Assembly (NCBI RefSeq): GCF_900107045.1
Contig: NZ_FNON01000001.1
Coordinates: 1,426,001-1,490,000 of the forward strand
DNA length: 64,000 nt
DNA from: Amycolatopsis xylanica
Lineage (GTDB): Bacteria > Actinomycetota > Actinomycetes > Mycobacteriales > Pseudonocardiaceae
Reading direction: 5' to 3'
The notes under the pieces were generated by a model. That model was given only the letters and a program-made list of their open reading frames with translations. It was not told where the DNA came from and did no database searches. The translations under genes and the position numbers were made by a program. Positions 10,831 through 19,177 of the stretch are shown one piece after another (position 1 is the stretch's first letter; each line of letters opens with the position of its first letter).

Positions 10831-11401
10831 CTGTTGCCTTGAATAACCGATACCCATTCCTCACCTCGGTGCCATCATTTGGCGCACTCTCAGGGTTTCG
10901 ACCACACGTGAAATCGGATTCACGATTGTCCGCAATGCCTACTCCGCGGTAGGCAACCCGGCCCCCGCACACCCCCGGCAGTCGCGAGCCAAGACTTAAC
11001 ACGAGCTTTATTCCCGAAATTGACTTGACGCGCATCCGCGTTTTTCACCGGCCGCACCCGCGCGCGAAAAGCGCCCCTAGCGCAAAACGCGCCAACGCAC
11101 ATCCTCCGTTCGACCGACGATCTCATCCCTTACCACGATCCTTGCCAGCGCAAAGGCCTGGCTATAAGATCGCGGATGTTGCCGGCCCCGCTCTCCGCGC
11201 GGGCCGTTGACTGGGGGCACGACCGATTTTGCGCAGGATTTCTTTGTTCGCCGTTTGACGACGCGTCTCGGGGTAGGCTGGCGAGCTGCCGAGATTCTCA
11301 GCCCGAGACGCAGCCGGGTCGCCGCCGAGGACAGGCGCGTCCCCAAGAGGCAGCTCGCACGCGTCAGAGACGAGTCTGGGGGCTTCTCATTGCATGCTGG
11401 G
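10831..11401. other. Long intergenic region upstream of the orphan response regulator
   Basis: About 570 nt of noticeably lower GC than its surroundings, with no credible coding frame on either strand. The only element I can support is a promoter-like pair at 11142-11170. The rest shows no repeat or RNA structure that I recognise. Confidence 0.5.
11142..11170 (+). promoter_or_regulatory. Candidate promoter for the LuxR-type regulator
   Basis: TTGCCA (11142-11147), a 17-nt spacer and TAAGAT (11165-11170) resemble a principal-sigma promoter. It lies about 230 nt upstream of the chosen start, so a long leader is implied. Confidence 0.4.
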
Positions 11402-12127
11402 GTGCACATAACCACAGAAAACGGACAAGAAAGAAATATCGATAAGTCCGGCTCGATACGCGTTATGCTCGTGGAGAAAAGCGGGATTTTCCGCGCCGGG
11501 CTGAGCGCCATCCTGCGGTTGGAGAACGGCATCGTCGTCGTGGGCGAGGTCGATGATCCGGAGCAGCTCGCGGCCGTTTTCGAGGACGCGCGCCCGGACA
11601 TGATCCTCTTGGGCGTGGAGATGATCGGTTCCGAAGCCGAGAAGTCGGTGAGCCGGATGTTGGAGATCGCGCCGGGCAGCGAGATCGTCGTATTGGGCCA
11701 TCTGGACGACCCCGATTCGCTCCACCGGCTGATGCGGCTCGGCATTCGGGCCTATTTACCCAAAGACGTCGAGCACCGTTATCTCGTTTCGGTGATCTAC
11801 ACTTCGCATCCGGCCGATCACCGGATCGTGGTCGCGCACGGTCCGCCGGACGCCATCGACAGCGCCGGAGACGAGGACACGGAACGGCTCGAAGCCGCGA
11901 GCGAGGGCGCGCTTTCCTTGCGGGAGCGTGAAGTGCTGGCGCTGGTCGCCAAGGCGCGCACCAACGCGCAGATCGCCCGCGAGCTCGGCATCACCGAAGG
12001 GACCGTCAAAAGACATCTCCGCAACGTCTTCATCAAGCTGCGGGCCGTTTCCCGCATCGACGCGGTCAACAAGGCCGTCGCGATGTCGCTGCTGAAAAGT
12101 GCCGGTAGGCCTGCGGGCGCCGGCTAG
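11402..12127 (+). CDS. Orphan LuxR/NarL-type response regulator with atypical receiver
   Basis: 241 residues from GTG at 11402 (beginning VHITTENG). A start at 11465 (ATGCTCGTGG) is also possible but would cut into the first receiver strand. The N-terminal ~120 residues fold like a receiver, but the acidic pair is VEKS instead of VDD, and the phosphoacceptor Asp is Gly (PDMILLGVEM, residue 71). The switch lysine (AYLPKD) remains. The C-terminal ~65 residues are a LuxR-type helix-turn-helix (LSLREREVLALV, ITEGTVKRHLRNVF). It probably works without phosphorylation, perhaps by ligand binding or dimerisation. No histidine kinase is nearby. It is convergent with rmlA at the left edge of the cluster and may be a cluster regulator, which is inference. 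Confidence 0.85.
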   Translation: MHITTENGQERNIDKSGSIRVMLVEKSGIFRAGLSAILRLENGIVVVGEVDDPEQLAAVFEDARPDMILLGVEMIGSEAEKSVSRMLEIAPGSEIVVLGHLDDPDSLHRLMRLGIRAYLPKDVEHRYLVSVIYTSHPADHRIVVAHGPPDAIDSAGDEDTERLEAASEGALSLREREVLALVAKARTNAQIARELGITEGTVKRHLRNVFIKLRAVSRIDAVNKAVAMSLLKSAGRPAGAG

Positions 12128-12140
12128 CGCCCGCACGCCC

Positions 12141-13013
12141 TCAGCTCGCCGCTTCCGCCACCTCCACCACATAGCGCCCATAGCCCGACTTCCCGAGCCG
12201 CTCGCCCAGGCGCCTGCAGGCCTGCGCGTCGATGAAACCCATCCGCAACGCCACTTCCTCGAGACAGGCGATGCGGACCTGCTGCCTGCTCTCCATCACG
12301 TGCACGAACTGGCTGGCGGTGAGCAGTGACTCCGGTGTGCCGGTGTCCAGCCAGGTGAACCCGCGGCCGAGCTCGACCAGCCTCGCCCTGCCCTCGGCCA
12401 GGTAGCGGAGGTTGACGTCGGTGATCTCCAGCTCACCGCGTGCCGACGGCCGCAGGTTCTTCGCGATGTCGATGACGTCGTTGTCGTAGAAGTACAGCCC
12501 GGTGATCGCGCGGTCCGAGCGCGGGCGGGCTGGCTTCTCCTCGATCGAGATCAGCCTGCCGTCCGCCCCGACCTCGCCGACGCCGTAGCGCTCCGGGTCG
12601 TGCACGGGGTATCCGAACAGGACACACCCGTCGATCGACCGCGCGGTCTCCTGCAGGAGGCCGGAAAAGCCCTGGCCGTGGAAGATGTTGTCGCCGAGCA
12701 CGAGCGCGACCTGGTCGTCCCCGATGTGATCGGCGCCGATGATGAACGCCTCGGCCAGGCCGTTCGGCTCGGGCTGCTCGGCGTAGTCGAGGGTGAGCCC
12801 GAGTGCGCTGCCGTCGCCGAAGAGCCGCTTGAACTGCGGCAGGTCCGCGGGCGTCGAGATGATCAGGATGTCGCGGATGCCCGCCAGCATCAGCGTCGAC
12901 AGCGGGTAGTAGATGGTGGGCTTGTCATAGACCGGGATCAGCTGTTTCGACACGGCAAGTGACGTGGGGTACAGCCGGGTGCCACTGCCACCGGCCAGCA
13001 CGATTCCCTTCAT
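12141..13013 (-). CDS. rmlA: Glucose-1-phosphate thymidylyltransferase
   Basis: 290 residues, the usual length. It begins [16 protein letters not shown], the nucleotide-binding signature of RmlA, and carries [10 protein letters not shown] and the sugar-binding segment with EKP ([11 protein letters not shown]). It makes dTDP-glucose from dTTP and glucose-1-phosphate in the cytoplasm, the first committed step for the cluster's deoxysugars. It is transcribed divergently from the glycosyltransferase run at 13210, and the intervening region has a three-heptamer SARP box. The ribosome site (GAAGG) is about 8 nt before ATG. This is the first cluster gene from the left. Confidence 0.95.
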   Translation of the reverse strand: MKGIVLAGGSGTRLYPTSLAVSKQLIPVYDKPTIYYPLSTLMLAGIRDILIISTPADLPQFKRLFGDGSALGLTLDYAEQPEPNGLAEAFIIGADHIGDDQVALVLGDNIFHGQGFSGLLQETARSIDGCVLFGYPVHDPERYGVGEVGADGRLISIEEKPARPRSDRAITGLYFYDNDVIDIAKNLRPSARGELEITDVNLRYLAEGRARLVELGRGFTWLDTGTPESLLTASQFVHVMESRQQVRIACLEEVALRMGFIDAQACRRLGERLGKSGYGRYVVEVAEAAS

Positions 13014-13100
13014 GGGTCCGTCGCCTTCGTTCGTCGGAAGTCTTCGCGTACAGCGGTGATGACACCAGCGCGGCCTCGTGCGGAGCTGGAGCCAGCGGTT

Positions 13101-13129
13101 TCGACCGAACGTCGAGCGGGGCTGGATGC
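13101..13129. promoter_or_regulatory. SARP box between rmlA and GT1
   Basis: TCGACCG-N4-TCGAGCG-N4-TGGATGC, three heptamers with an exact 11-bp period, 81 nt before GT1 and 88 nt before rmlA. SARP activators of the ActII-ORF4 type are known to bind such direct repeats. A SARP is encoded at 26369-27202. Confidence 0.75.
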
Positions 13130-13209
13130 CGCTCCGAAAAAGCCACCACGCGACCGGCCTACTTTTCCGCAGCGAAGCCGTTCCGCCGCTTGACGAGGAG
13201 ACCGCGCCG

Positions 13210-14361
13210 ATGCGTGTGATGGTGTTGAGCACGCCGTTCCCCAGCCATCTGGCGCCGATGACCCCGCTGTTGTGGGCGCTGCGTGCGGCCGGGCACGAGG
13301 TGCTGGTGGCCGGGCAGCCGGACATCACCGGCGCGGCGCACGCGGCCGGGTTCTGCACCGCGACGATCGGGCACCCGTTCCACGGCACCGACATACTCCG
13401 GATCGGCCTCGGCGCCGGGCAGCGGCCACTGCGGGCGTTCGGGAAGCCCGATCCGAAGGCGAAGTCGGGCACCTGGTCGGTGCACGCCGGCTATCTGCTT
13501 CCGTCCTATCTGGACTTCGCGAGGCAGTGGCGGCCGGACCTGATCATCTCCGAACAGCTGGAGCTGACCGGCGCCATCATCGGCGCGACGCTCGGCGTGC
13601 CGTCGGTCGGGCACCGGCTCGGGGTCGACCCGCTGAGCGGCCCCGCCCGCGAACTCGGCCGGGTCGTGCTGGCCGCCACCTGCGAACGCCTCGGCCTGCC
13701 GGGGCTGCCGGATCCGACGCTCTGGCTCGACCCGTGCCCGCCAGGACTGCAGCTGCCGGAGCTCCCGGCCGCGACGCCGATCCGCCCGGTGCCGTTCAAC
13801 GGCGCCGGCGCCCGGCCGGACTGGGCTCGCCGCCACGCCGACCGTCAGGTCTGCGTCTCACTCGGCAGGCTGACGCTGCAGCTGAACGGCGTCCCGCTGC
13901 TCAGGTCCATTGTGGACTCTTTCGCCGACGACCACGAGACCGAGGTCTTCGTGACGGCCGAACCGGAGTACGCCGCCGAGCTGGGCCCGGTGCCCCCCAC
14001 GGTGCGCGTCGTCCCGCCGACCCCGCTGACCCTGCTGCTCCCCCACTGCGACGCGGTGATCCATCACGGCGGGGTCGGCTCGATGCTGACGTCACTGCAC
14101 TTCGGCCTGCCCCAGCTGGCACTGCCGCAGAACACCGACCAGTTCGCCGGCGCCGAACGGCTGGCGGCGCTGGGCGCGGGGATCAGCGTCGACACCGCGG
14201 ACGAGCAGGACGACCCCGCCGTGCTCCGCGCCGCGCTGGGGACGCTGCTCGGCGAGCCCGGGTACCGCCACGCCGCCGGGGACCTGCGTGCGGCGATGGC
14301 CGCGATGCCCAGCCCGGCCGAGGTCGCGCGGGAACTCGGCGCGCTCGCGGCCGCCACCTGA
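13210..14361 (+). CDS. Glycosyltransferase GT1 (family GT1, GT-B fold)
   Basis: 383 residues. The N-terminal half begins [13 protein letters not shown], with the acceptor-activating His at residue 13, and contains SEQLELTG. The C-terminal half has the nucleotide-sugar motif [12 protein letters not shown] and the LDPCPP and VPFNG segments common to this subgroup. It should transfer a deoxysugar from a dTDP donor to the polyketide or a growing sugar chain. Donor and acceptor cannot be read. It is first of five tandem paralogs (GT1-GT5) in one operon, with ATG chosen because it begins the Rossmann strand. It belongs to the ~383-residue group with GT2-GT5 and GT7. Confidence 0.9.
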   Translation: MRVMVLSTPFPSHLAPMTPLLWALRAAGHEVLVAGQPDITGAAHAAGFCTATIGHPFHGTDILRIGLGAGQRPLRAFGKPDPKAKSGTWSVHAGYLLPSYLDFARQWRPDLIISEQLELTGAIIGATLGVPSVGHRLGVDPLSGPARELGRVVLAATCERLGLPGLPDPTLWLDPCPPGLQLPELPAATPIRPVPFNGAGARPDWARRHADRQVCVSLGRLTLQLNGVPLLRSIVDSFADDHETEVFVTAEPEYAAELGPVPPTVRVVPPTPLTLLLPHCDAVIHHGGVGSMLTSLHFGLPQLALPQNTDQFAGAERLAALGAGISVDTADEQDDPAVLRAALGTLLGEPGYRHAAGDLRAAMAAMPSPAEVARELGALAAAT

Positions 14362-14386
14362 CCACCGGACCGAGGAGAAGCCTTCG

Positions 14387-15550
14387 ATGCGAGTCATGTT
14401 CTTGAGCACCCCGGTGGAGGCGCATGTGGCGCCGATGCTGTCACTCGCGTGGGCCGCGCGGGCGGCGGGCCACGAGGTGGTGTTCGCCGGGTCGCCGAAC
14501 GTCGCCGACGTCGCGACCGGCGCCGGGTTGTGCGCCGAGGTGATCGGCGACCGGTTCCACACGCTGGACATGCTCCGGTTCGGCCTCACCGAGGGGCACC
14601 GGCCGATCCATCTGTTCGACAAGACGGTGGAGAACAGCAGGGGGCTGTCCATCTGGCACATCCACGCCGCCTACCACCTGACCCGCCATCTCGACTTCGC
14701 CCGCGCGTGGCGGCCCGACCTGATCGTCTCCGAGCAGCTCGAGCTGACCGGCTGCGTCATCGGCGCCGTGCTCGGCGTTCCGGCGATCCAGCACCGCTGG
14801 GGCATCGACGCGCTGAGCGCCGTGGTGCGGGAGATGGGCGGCGGTGTGCTCGGCATGCTCTGCCGCCGCCTCGGCCTCGACGGCTTCCCCGAGCCGGCCG
14901 AATGGCTCGACCCGACCCCGCCGAAACTGCAGGTGCCCGGGATCGCCGCCGCGGAGCCGCTGCGGTATCTCCCGGTCAACGGCGCGGGCTCGGTGCCGCC
15001 GTGGCTGCACGACCGGCGTGCGGACAAGCGGGTGTGCGTCTCGCTCGGCGGGGTCACCGTCCAGCTGAACGGCCTGCCGCTGTTCCGCACGATCATCGAC
15101 GCCTTCGACGGTTTGGACGACGTCGAAGCACTGGTCACGCTGGAGCCCGAGCACGCCGCGAAGCTCGGCCCGCTGCCACGCAATGTCCGCGTGGTCGAGC
15201 CGACGCCGCTCAACCTGTTCCTCGGCACCTGTGACGCCGTCGTGCACCACAGCGGCAGCGCCTCGCTCATGACGGCCACCTCCTTCGGGCTCCCCCAGCT
15301 CGCGCTGCCCCAGCTGGTCGACCAGTTCGAGGTGGCGGACCGGCTCCGCGCGACCGGCGCCGGGCTGGTCCTCGACGAGGCGGCCGATCAGGACGACGTC
15401 AAGACGGTGCGGCACGCGCTGGACGAGCTGCTGGCGGAGCCCCGGTTCACCGAAGCGGCCGCCGGGCTCGCCGCCGACATGGCCGCGGCGCCCAGCCCGG
15501 CCGAGGTCGTCACCCGGCTCGAGGCGCTCGCCTGCGCCCCGGCCGCCTGA
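14387..15550 (+). CDS. Glycosyltransferase GT2 (family GT1), altered donor motif
   Basis: 387 residues, ATG preceded by GAGGAG. It starts MRVMFLSTPVEAH with His13 conserved and has SEQLELTG and HRWGIDALS. The donor-binding motif reads HHSGSAS where active relatives have HHGGxGT, so both the second glycine and the GT pair are changed. It could use an unusual donor contact or be an auxiliary subunit. The frame is intact and codon use is normal, so it is not an obvious pseudogene. It lies 25 nt after GT1 and 15 nt before GT3. Confidence 0.85.
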   Translation: MRVMFLSTPVEAHVAPMLSLAWAARAAGHEVVFAGSPNVADVATGAGLCAEVIGDRFHTLDMLRFGLTEGHRPIHLFDKTVENSRGLSIWHIHAAYHLTRHLDFARAWRPDLIVSEQLELTGCVIGAVLGVPAIQHRWGIDALSAVVREMGGGVLGMLCRRLGLDGFPEPAEWLDPTPPKLQVPGIAAAEPLRYLPVNGAGSVPPWLHDRRADKRVCVSLGGVTVQLNGLPLFRTIIDAFDGLDDVEALVTLEPEHAAKLGPLPRNVRVVEPTPLNLFLGTCDAVVHHSGSASLMTATSFGLPQLALPQLVDQFEVADRLRATGAGLVLDEAADQDDVKTVRHALDELLAEPRFTEAAAGLAADMAAAPSPAEVVTRLEALACAPAA

Positions 15551-15565
15551 GCGGGAGGCCCGTCC

Positions 15566-16717
15566 ATGCGCGTCATGCTGCTGAGCACCCCGTTTCCTTC
15601 CCACTTCTCCCCGATGATCCCGCTCGCCTGGGCGCTGCGCGCCGCGGGCCACGAGGTGCGCGTCGTCGCGCAGCCCGACGTCGTCGACCTCGCGCACGAA
15701 GCCGGGCTGTGCACCGCGACCGTCGGCGAGCGGTACTACGCGTTCGACAACGTCCGCGCGCTGGCGCGGGCGGGCGGGCTGGGCGGCGCCGCGTCCGGCC
15801 GGACGGCGTCGCCTGCCAGCAGCGCCATGCTCTGGTACTTCCACGCCGGCTATCTGCTGCCGAGGTACCTGGAGTTCGCGCGGTCGTGGCGGCCGGACCT
15901 GATCGTCTCGGAGCAGTTCGAGCTGACCGGCACGATCATCGCGGCCGTGCTGGGCATCCCCTCGATCCGGCACCGGTGGGGAATCGACCCGCTGAGCGAC
16001 ACCATCCGCGCGGTGTCGAAGACCGCGCTGCTCGCCGCGTGCCTGCGCCACGGCCTCGACGGCCTGCCGGAACCGACGCTGCTGCTCGACCCGTGCCCGC
16101 CCACGCTGCAGATCCCCGGCGTCACGCCGGGGCTGCCGATCAGGCATGTGCCGTACAACGGCCCCGGTGGTGTCCCTGAGTGGCTCGACGACCGACGCGC
16201 CGACCGCCGGGTGTGCGTCTCACTGGGCAGGTGGACGCTGAAACTCGGCGGGATCCCTTTGCTGCGCGGCATTTGCGAGGCGTTCGACGGCATGGACGAG
16301 GTCGAGGCCGTGGTCACCGCCGACGCCGAGTCGGCCGCCGAACTGGGCCCGGTGCCCAAGTCCGTGCGGGTGGTGCCGCCGACTCCCCTGCACCTGTTCC
16401 TCGACGGGTGCGACGCGGTCGTCCACCATTGCGGCGCCAACACCGCGATGACCGTCGCGGGCTCAGGCAAGCCGCAGGTGATCCTCCCGCAGCTCGGCGA
16501 CGAGTACGCGGCCGCGAACAGGGTCGCCGCCGTCGAGGCGGCGGTCACGATCGAAGACGGTGACCGGCAACGAGATCCGGCCGTGCTGCGTGCGGCGCTC
16601 GACCAGGTGCTCGCCGATCCGCGCCACGCGAAGGCCGCGGCCGCGATCGGCGCCGAGATGGCCGCCATGCCCAGCCCGGCCCTGGTCGTCACCGATCTCG
16701 CCACCGCACTGCGCTGA
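15566..16717 (+). CDS. Glycosyltransferase GT3 (family GT1), altered donor motif
   Basis: 383 residues with a GGGAGG ribosome site. It begins [13 protein letters not shown] (His13 present) and carries SEQFELTG, HRWGIDPLS and LLDPCPP. The donor motif is HHCGANT followed by AMTV. GT7 has the similar HHGAANT and TMTV, so these two form a distinct pair within the group. It acts on a deoxysugar donor in the cytoplasm; specificity unknown. Middle gene of the GT1-GT5 tandem run. Confidence 0.87.
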   Translation: MRVMLLSTPFPSHFSPMIPLAWALRAAGHEVRVVAQPDVVDLAHEAGLCTATVGERYYAFDNVRALARAGGLGGAASGRTASPASSAMLWYFHAGYLLPRYLEFARSWRPDLIVSEQFELTGTIIAAVLGIPSIRHRWGIDPLSDTIRAVSKTALLAACLRHGLDGLPEPTLLLDPCPPTLQIPGVTPGLPIRHVPYNGPGGVPEWLDDRRADRRVCVSLGRWTLKLGGIPLLRGICEAFDGMDEVEAVVTADAESAAELGPVPKSVRVVPPTPLHLFLDGCDAVVHHCGANTAMTVAGSGKPQVILPQLGDEYAAANRVAAVEAAVTIEDGDRQRDPAVLRAALDQVLADPRHAKAAAAIGAEMAAMPSPALVVTDLATALR

Positions 16718-16752
16718 AGTCCTTGAAATCCCGGCGATGAGGAGAAACTCCG

Positions 16753-17907
16753 ATGCGGGTCATGTTCACCAGCACGCCCTTCGGGTCGCACACGCTGCCG
16801 ATGCTGCCGCTGGCGCACGCGCTGCGTGCCGCCGGGCACGAGGTCATCGTGGTCGGGCAGCCCGACGTCGCCGACACGGCGAAGGCCGCCGGGCTGTGCG
16901 CGGCCCCGATCGGCGACCGGTTCCACGGTGAGGACGCCGTGCGGCTCACCCTGACCGACGGCAAGCGGCCGCTCCAGGTGGCCGGTCCGCCGTCCGACGG
17001 CCCGCCGCAGGTCGGCCTGTGGTTCATCCACGCGGGCTACTACCTGACCCGCTACCTCGAGTTCGCCCGCGCGTGGCGGCCCGACCTGATCGTCTCCGAG
17101 CAGGTCGAGCTCGCGGGCTGCATCATCGCCGGGGTGCTCGGCGTGCCGTCGGTGCTGCACCGCTGGGGCGTCGACCCGCTGAGCGGCCCTGCCAGGCAGA
17201 TCGCGGGCTCGCTCATGCACACCACCTGCGTCCGGCTGGGCCTCGACGGCCTGCCGGAGCCGACGGCGGTGCTGGACCCGTGCCCGCCGCCGCTGCAGGT
17301 GCCCGGCATCCCGGCGGGGCTGCCGATCCGGCCGGTGCCGTTCAACGGCGTCGGCCAGGTGCCCGGCTGGCGCACCGAGCGGCGAGCCGACCGGCGGATC
17401 TGCGTCTCGCTCGGCGGCTCGACCTTGAGTCTCAACGGCGTGCCGCTGCTGCGGTCCATTGTGGACGCCTGCGGTCAGGTCGACGACACGGAGGTGCTGG
17501 TGACGGTCGCGCCCGAGTTCACCGAGGAGCTCGGCCCGGTGCCCAAGTCCGTGCGGGTGGTGCCGCCGACGCCGCTCAACCTCTTCCTCGACACCTGTGA
17601 CGCCGTCGTGCACCACGGCGGCGCGGGCTCGACACTGACCAGCCTCTACTACGGCCTGCCGCAGCTGGTGCTGCCGCAACTGCCGTACCTGCACATCGCG
17701 GCGGAGCGGATCGCCGCGACCGAGGCCGGGATCAGCGTCCCGCTGGCCGAGGAGCAGGACGACCCCGCCGCCGTGCACGCGGCGCTGACCCGGCTGCTCG
17801 AGGATCCACGCCACACCAAGGCGGCGGCCGGGCTGCGCGACACCATCGCGGCGATGCCCACCCCCGCCGCCGTCGTGCGCGACCTCGTCGCGCTCGCGGG
17901 CGGGTGA
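16753..17907 (+). CDS. Glycosyltransferase GT4 (family GT1)
   Basis: 384 residues, ATG after GAGGAGAAA. It begins MRVMFTSTPFGSH with His13. SEQVELAG, HRWGVDPLSG, LDPCPPPLQ and VPFNGVG are present, and the donor motif is the standard CDAVVHHGGAGS. It is very similar in layout to GT1 and GT5, consistent with recent tandem duplication. It lies 35 nt after GT3, and its stop is 4 nt before GT5. Confidence 0.9.
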   Translation: MRVMFTSTPFGSHTLPMLPLAHALRAAGHEVIVVGQPDVADTAKAAGLCAAPIGDRFHGEDAVRLTLTDGKRPLQVAGPPSDGPPQVGLWFIHAGYYLTRYLEFARAWRPDLIVSEQVELAGCIIAGVLGVPSVLHRWGVDPLSGPARQIAGSLMHTTCVRLGLDGLPEPTAVLDPCPPPLQVPGIPAGLPIRPVPFNGVGQVPGWRTERRADRRICVSLGGSTLSLNGVPLLRSIVDACGQVDDTEVLVTVAPEFTEELGPVPKSVRVVPPTPLNLFLDTCDAVVHHGGAGSTLTSLYYGLPQLVLPQLPYLHIAAERIAATEAGISVPLAEEQDDPAAVHAALTRLLEDPRHTKAAAGLRDTIAAMPTPAAVVRDLVALAGG

Positions 17908-17911
17908 CCCG

Positions 17912-19066
17912 ATGCGGGTGATGTTCCTCAGCACGCCGTATCCCTCGCACGCGGCCTCGGTGCTGCCGCTGGCGCACGCGCTGCGCGCCGACGGGCACGA
18001 GGTCGTGTTCGCCGCGCAACCCGACATCACCGGCGTGGTGCACACGGCGGGCCTGACCACCGCGACGGTCGGCGAAGGCTTCCACGGACTGGAGAACATG
18101 CTCGCCGAGCTCCCCGAGGGCCGCAGGCCGCTGGAGTATCTCGGGCGGCGGGTGCCGATCCGGCAGCTGGTCGCGCTGTGGTACATCCACGCCAACTACC
18201 TGCTCCCCCGCTATCTCGAGTTCGCCAGGCGGTGGCGGCCGGACCTGATCGTCTCCGAGCAGCTGGAGTTCTGCGGCACCATCCTCGGCGCGGTGCTCGG
18301 CGTGCCGTGCGTGCAGCACCGGTGGGGCATCGACCCGCTCGGCGGCCCGGCCCGCGAATTCGCGAGGACCGCGCTGCTCGCCGCGTGCCGCCGCCACGGG
18401 CTGCCGGGCTTGCCCGATCCGGATGTGCTGCTGGACCCCTGCCCGCCGGAACTGCAGATGCCCGGCATCGCCGAAGGCAGCCCGATCCGGCACCTGCCGA
18501 GCGCGGCGGGCCCGGTACCCGGCTGGCTGCACGACCGGCGTGCGGAGCACCGCGTGTGTGTCTCGCTGGGCTGGCAGACGCTGAGCCTCAACGGCATTCC
18601 CCTGCTTCGGTCCATTGTGGACGCTTTGGGCGGGATGCCGGACGTCGAGTCGGTCGTCACCGTGAGCCCCGAATTCCTCGCCGCGCTGGGACCGGTGCCG
18701 AAGCCGGTCCGGCTGGTGGCGCCTGCCCCGTTGCACCTGTTCTTGGACACCTGCGCGGCCATCGTGCACCACACCGGCGCCGGCACCGCGTTGAGCGCGC
18801 TCAGCGCTGGCCTGCCCCAGGTGCTGCTGCCGCAGTTCCCCGACCAGGCCGACGCCGCCGAGCGGCTCGCCGGCGCCGGAGCCGCGGCCGCGCTGTACGA
18901 GGCCGCCGAGCAGAACGACCCGGACGCGATCAGGGCGGCCGTCCGGCGGATGCTCGACGACGGCCCCGCCGCCAAGGCCACGGCACTCGGCGCGGTCATG
19001 GCGGCCATGCCGAGCCCTGCCGCGGTGGCGCGCGACCTCGTGAGCCGCACGAAGGCGCTCACGTAA
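17912..19066 (+). CDS. Glycosyltransferase GT5 (family GT1)
   Basis: 384 residues, starting 4 nt after the GT4 stop, so the two are probably translated together. It begins MRVMFLSTPYPSH (His13), with SEQLEFCG, HRWGIDPLGG and LLDPCPPELQ. The donor motif is HHTGAGT, with the first Gly replaced by Thr but GAGT retained. Last of the tandem run; the 3-dehydratase gene follows after 111 nt with its own SARP box. Confidence 0.9.
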   Translation: MRVMFLSTPYPSHAASVLPLAHALRADGHEVVFAAQPDITGVVHTAGLTTATVGEGFHGLENMLAELPEGRRPLEYLGRRVPIRQLVALWYIHANYLLPRYLEFARRWRPDLIVSEQLEFCGTILGAVLGVPCVQHRWGIDPLGGPAREFARTALLAACRRHGLPGLPDPDVLLDPCPPELQMPGIAEGSPIRHLPSAAGPVPGWLHDRRAEHRVCVSLGWQTLSLNGIPLLRSIVDALGGMPDVESVVTVSPEFLAALGPVPKPVRLVAPAPLHLFLDTCAAIVHHTGAGTALSALSAGLPQVLLPQFPDQADAAERLAGAGAAAALYEAAEQNDPDAIRAAVRRMLDDGPAAKATALGAVMAAMPSPAAVARDLVSRTKALT

Positions 19067-19078
19067 CTCCACCGCAGC

Positions 19079-19107
19079 TTGACGCCGCCTCGAACCGCGT
19101 TGCGCAG
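19079..19107 (+). promoter_or_regulatory. SARP box upstream of the RfbH-type 3-dehydratase
   Basis: TTGACGC-N4-TCGAACC-N4-TGCGCAG with 11-bp period. The first two units match the consensus well, the third weakly. It ends 70 nt before the chosen start. Confidence 0.6.
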
Positions 19108-19177
19108 CATGGAGCCGAGCCGGACGGTGGCGGCCTGCGTGCCGGACCTTCCCCGTACCCCTTTGATGGAGGCAACG

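Noticed and set aside
14387..16717. GT2 and GT3 as pseudogenes because of altered donor motifs
   Set aside because: Frames, lengths, ribosome sites and codon use are all normal, so they are reported as intact genes with a caveat.
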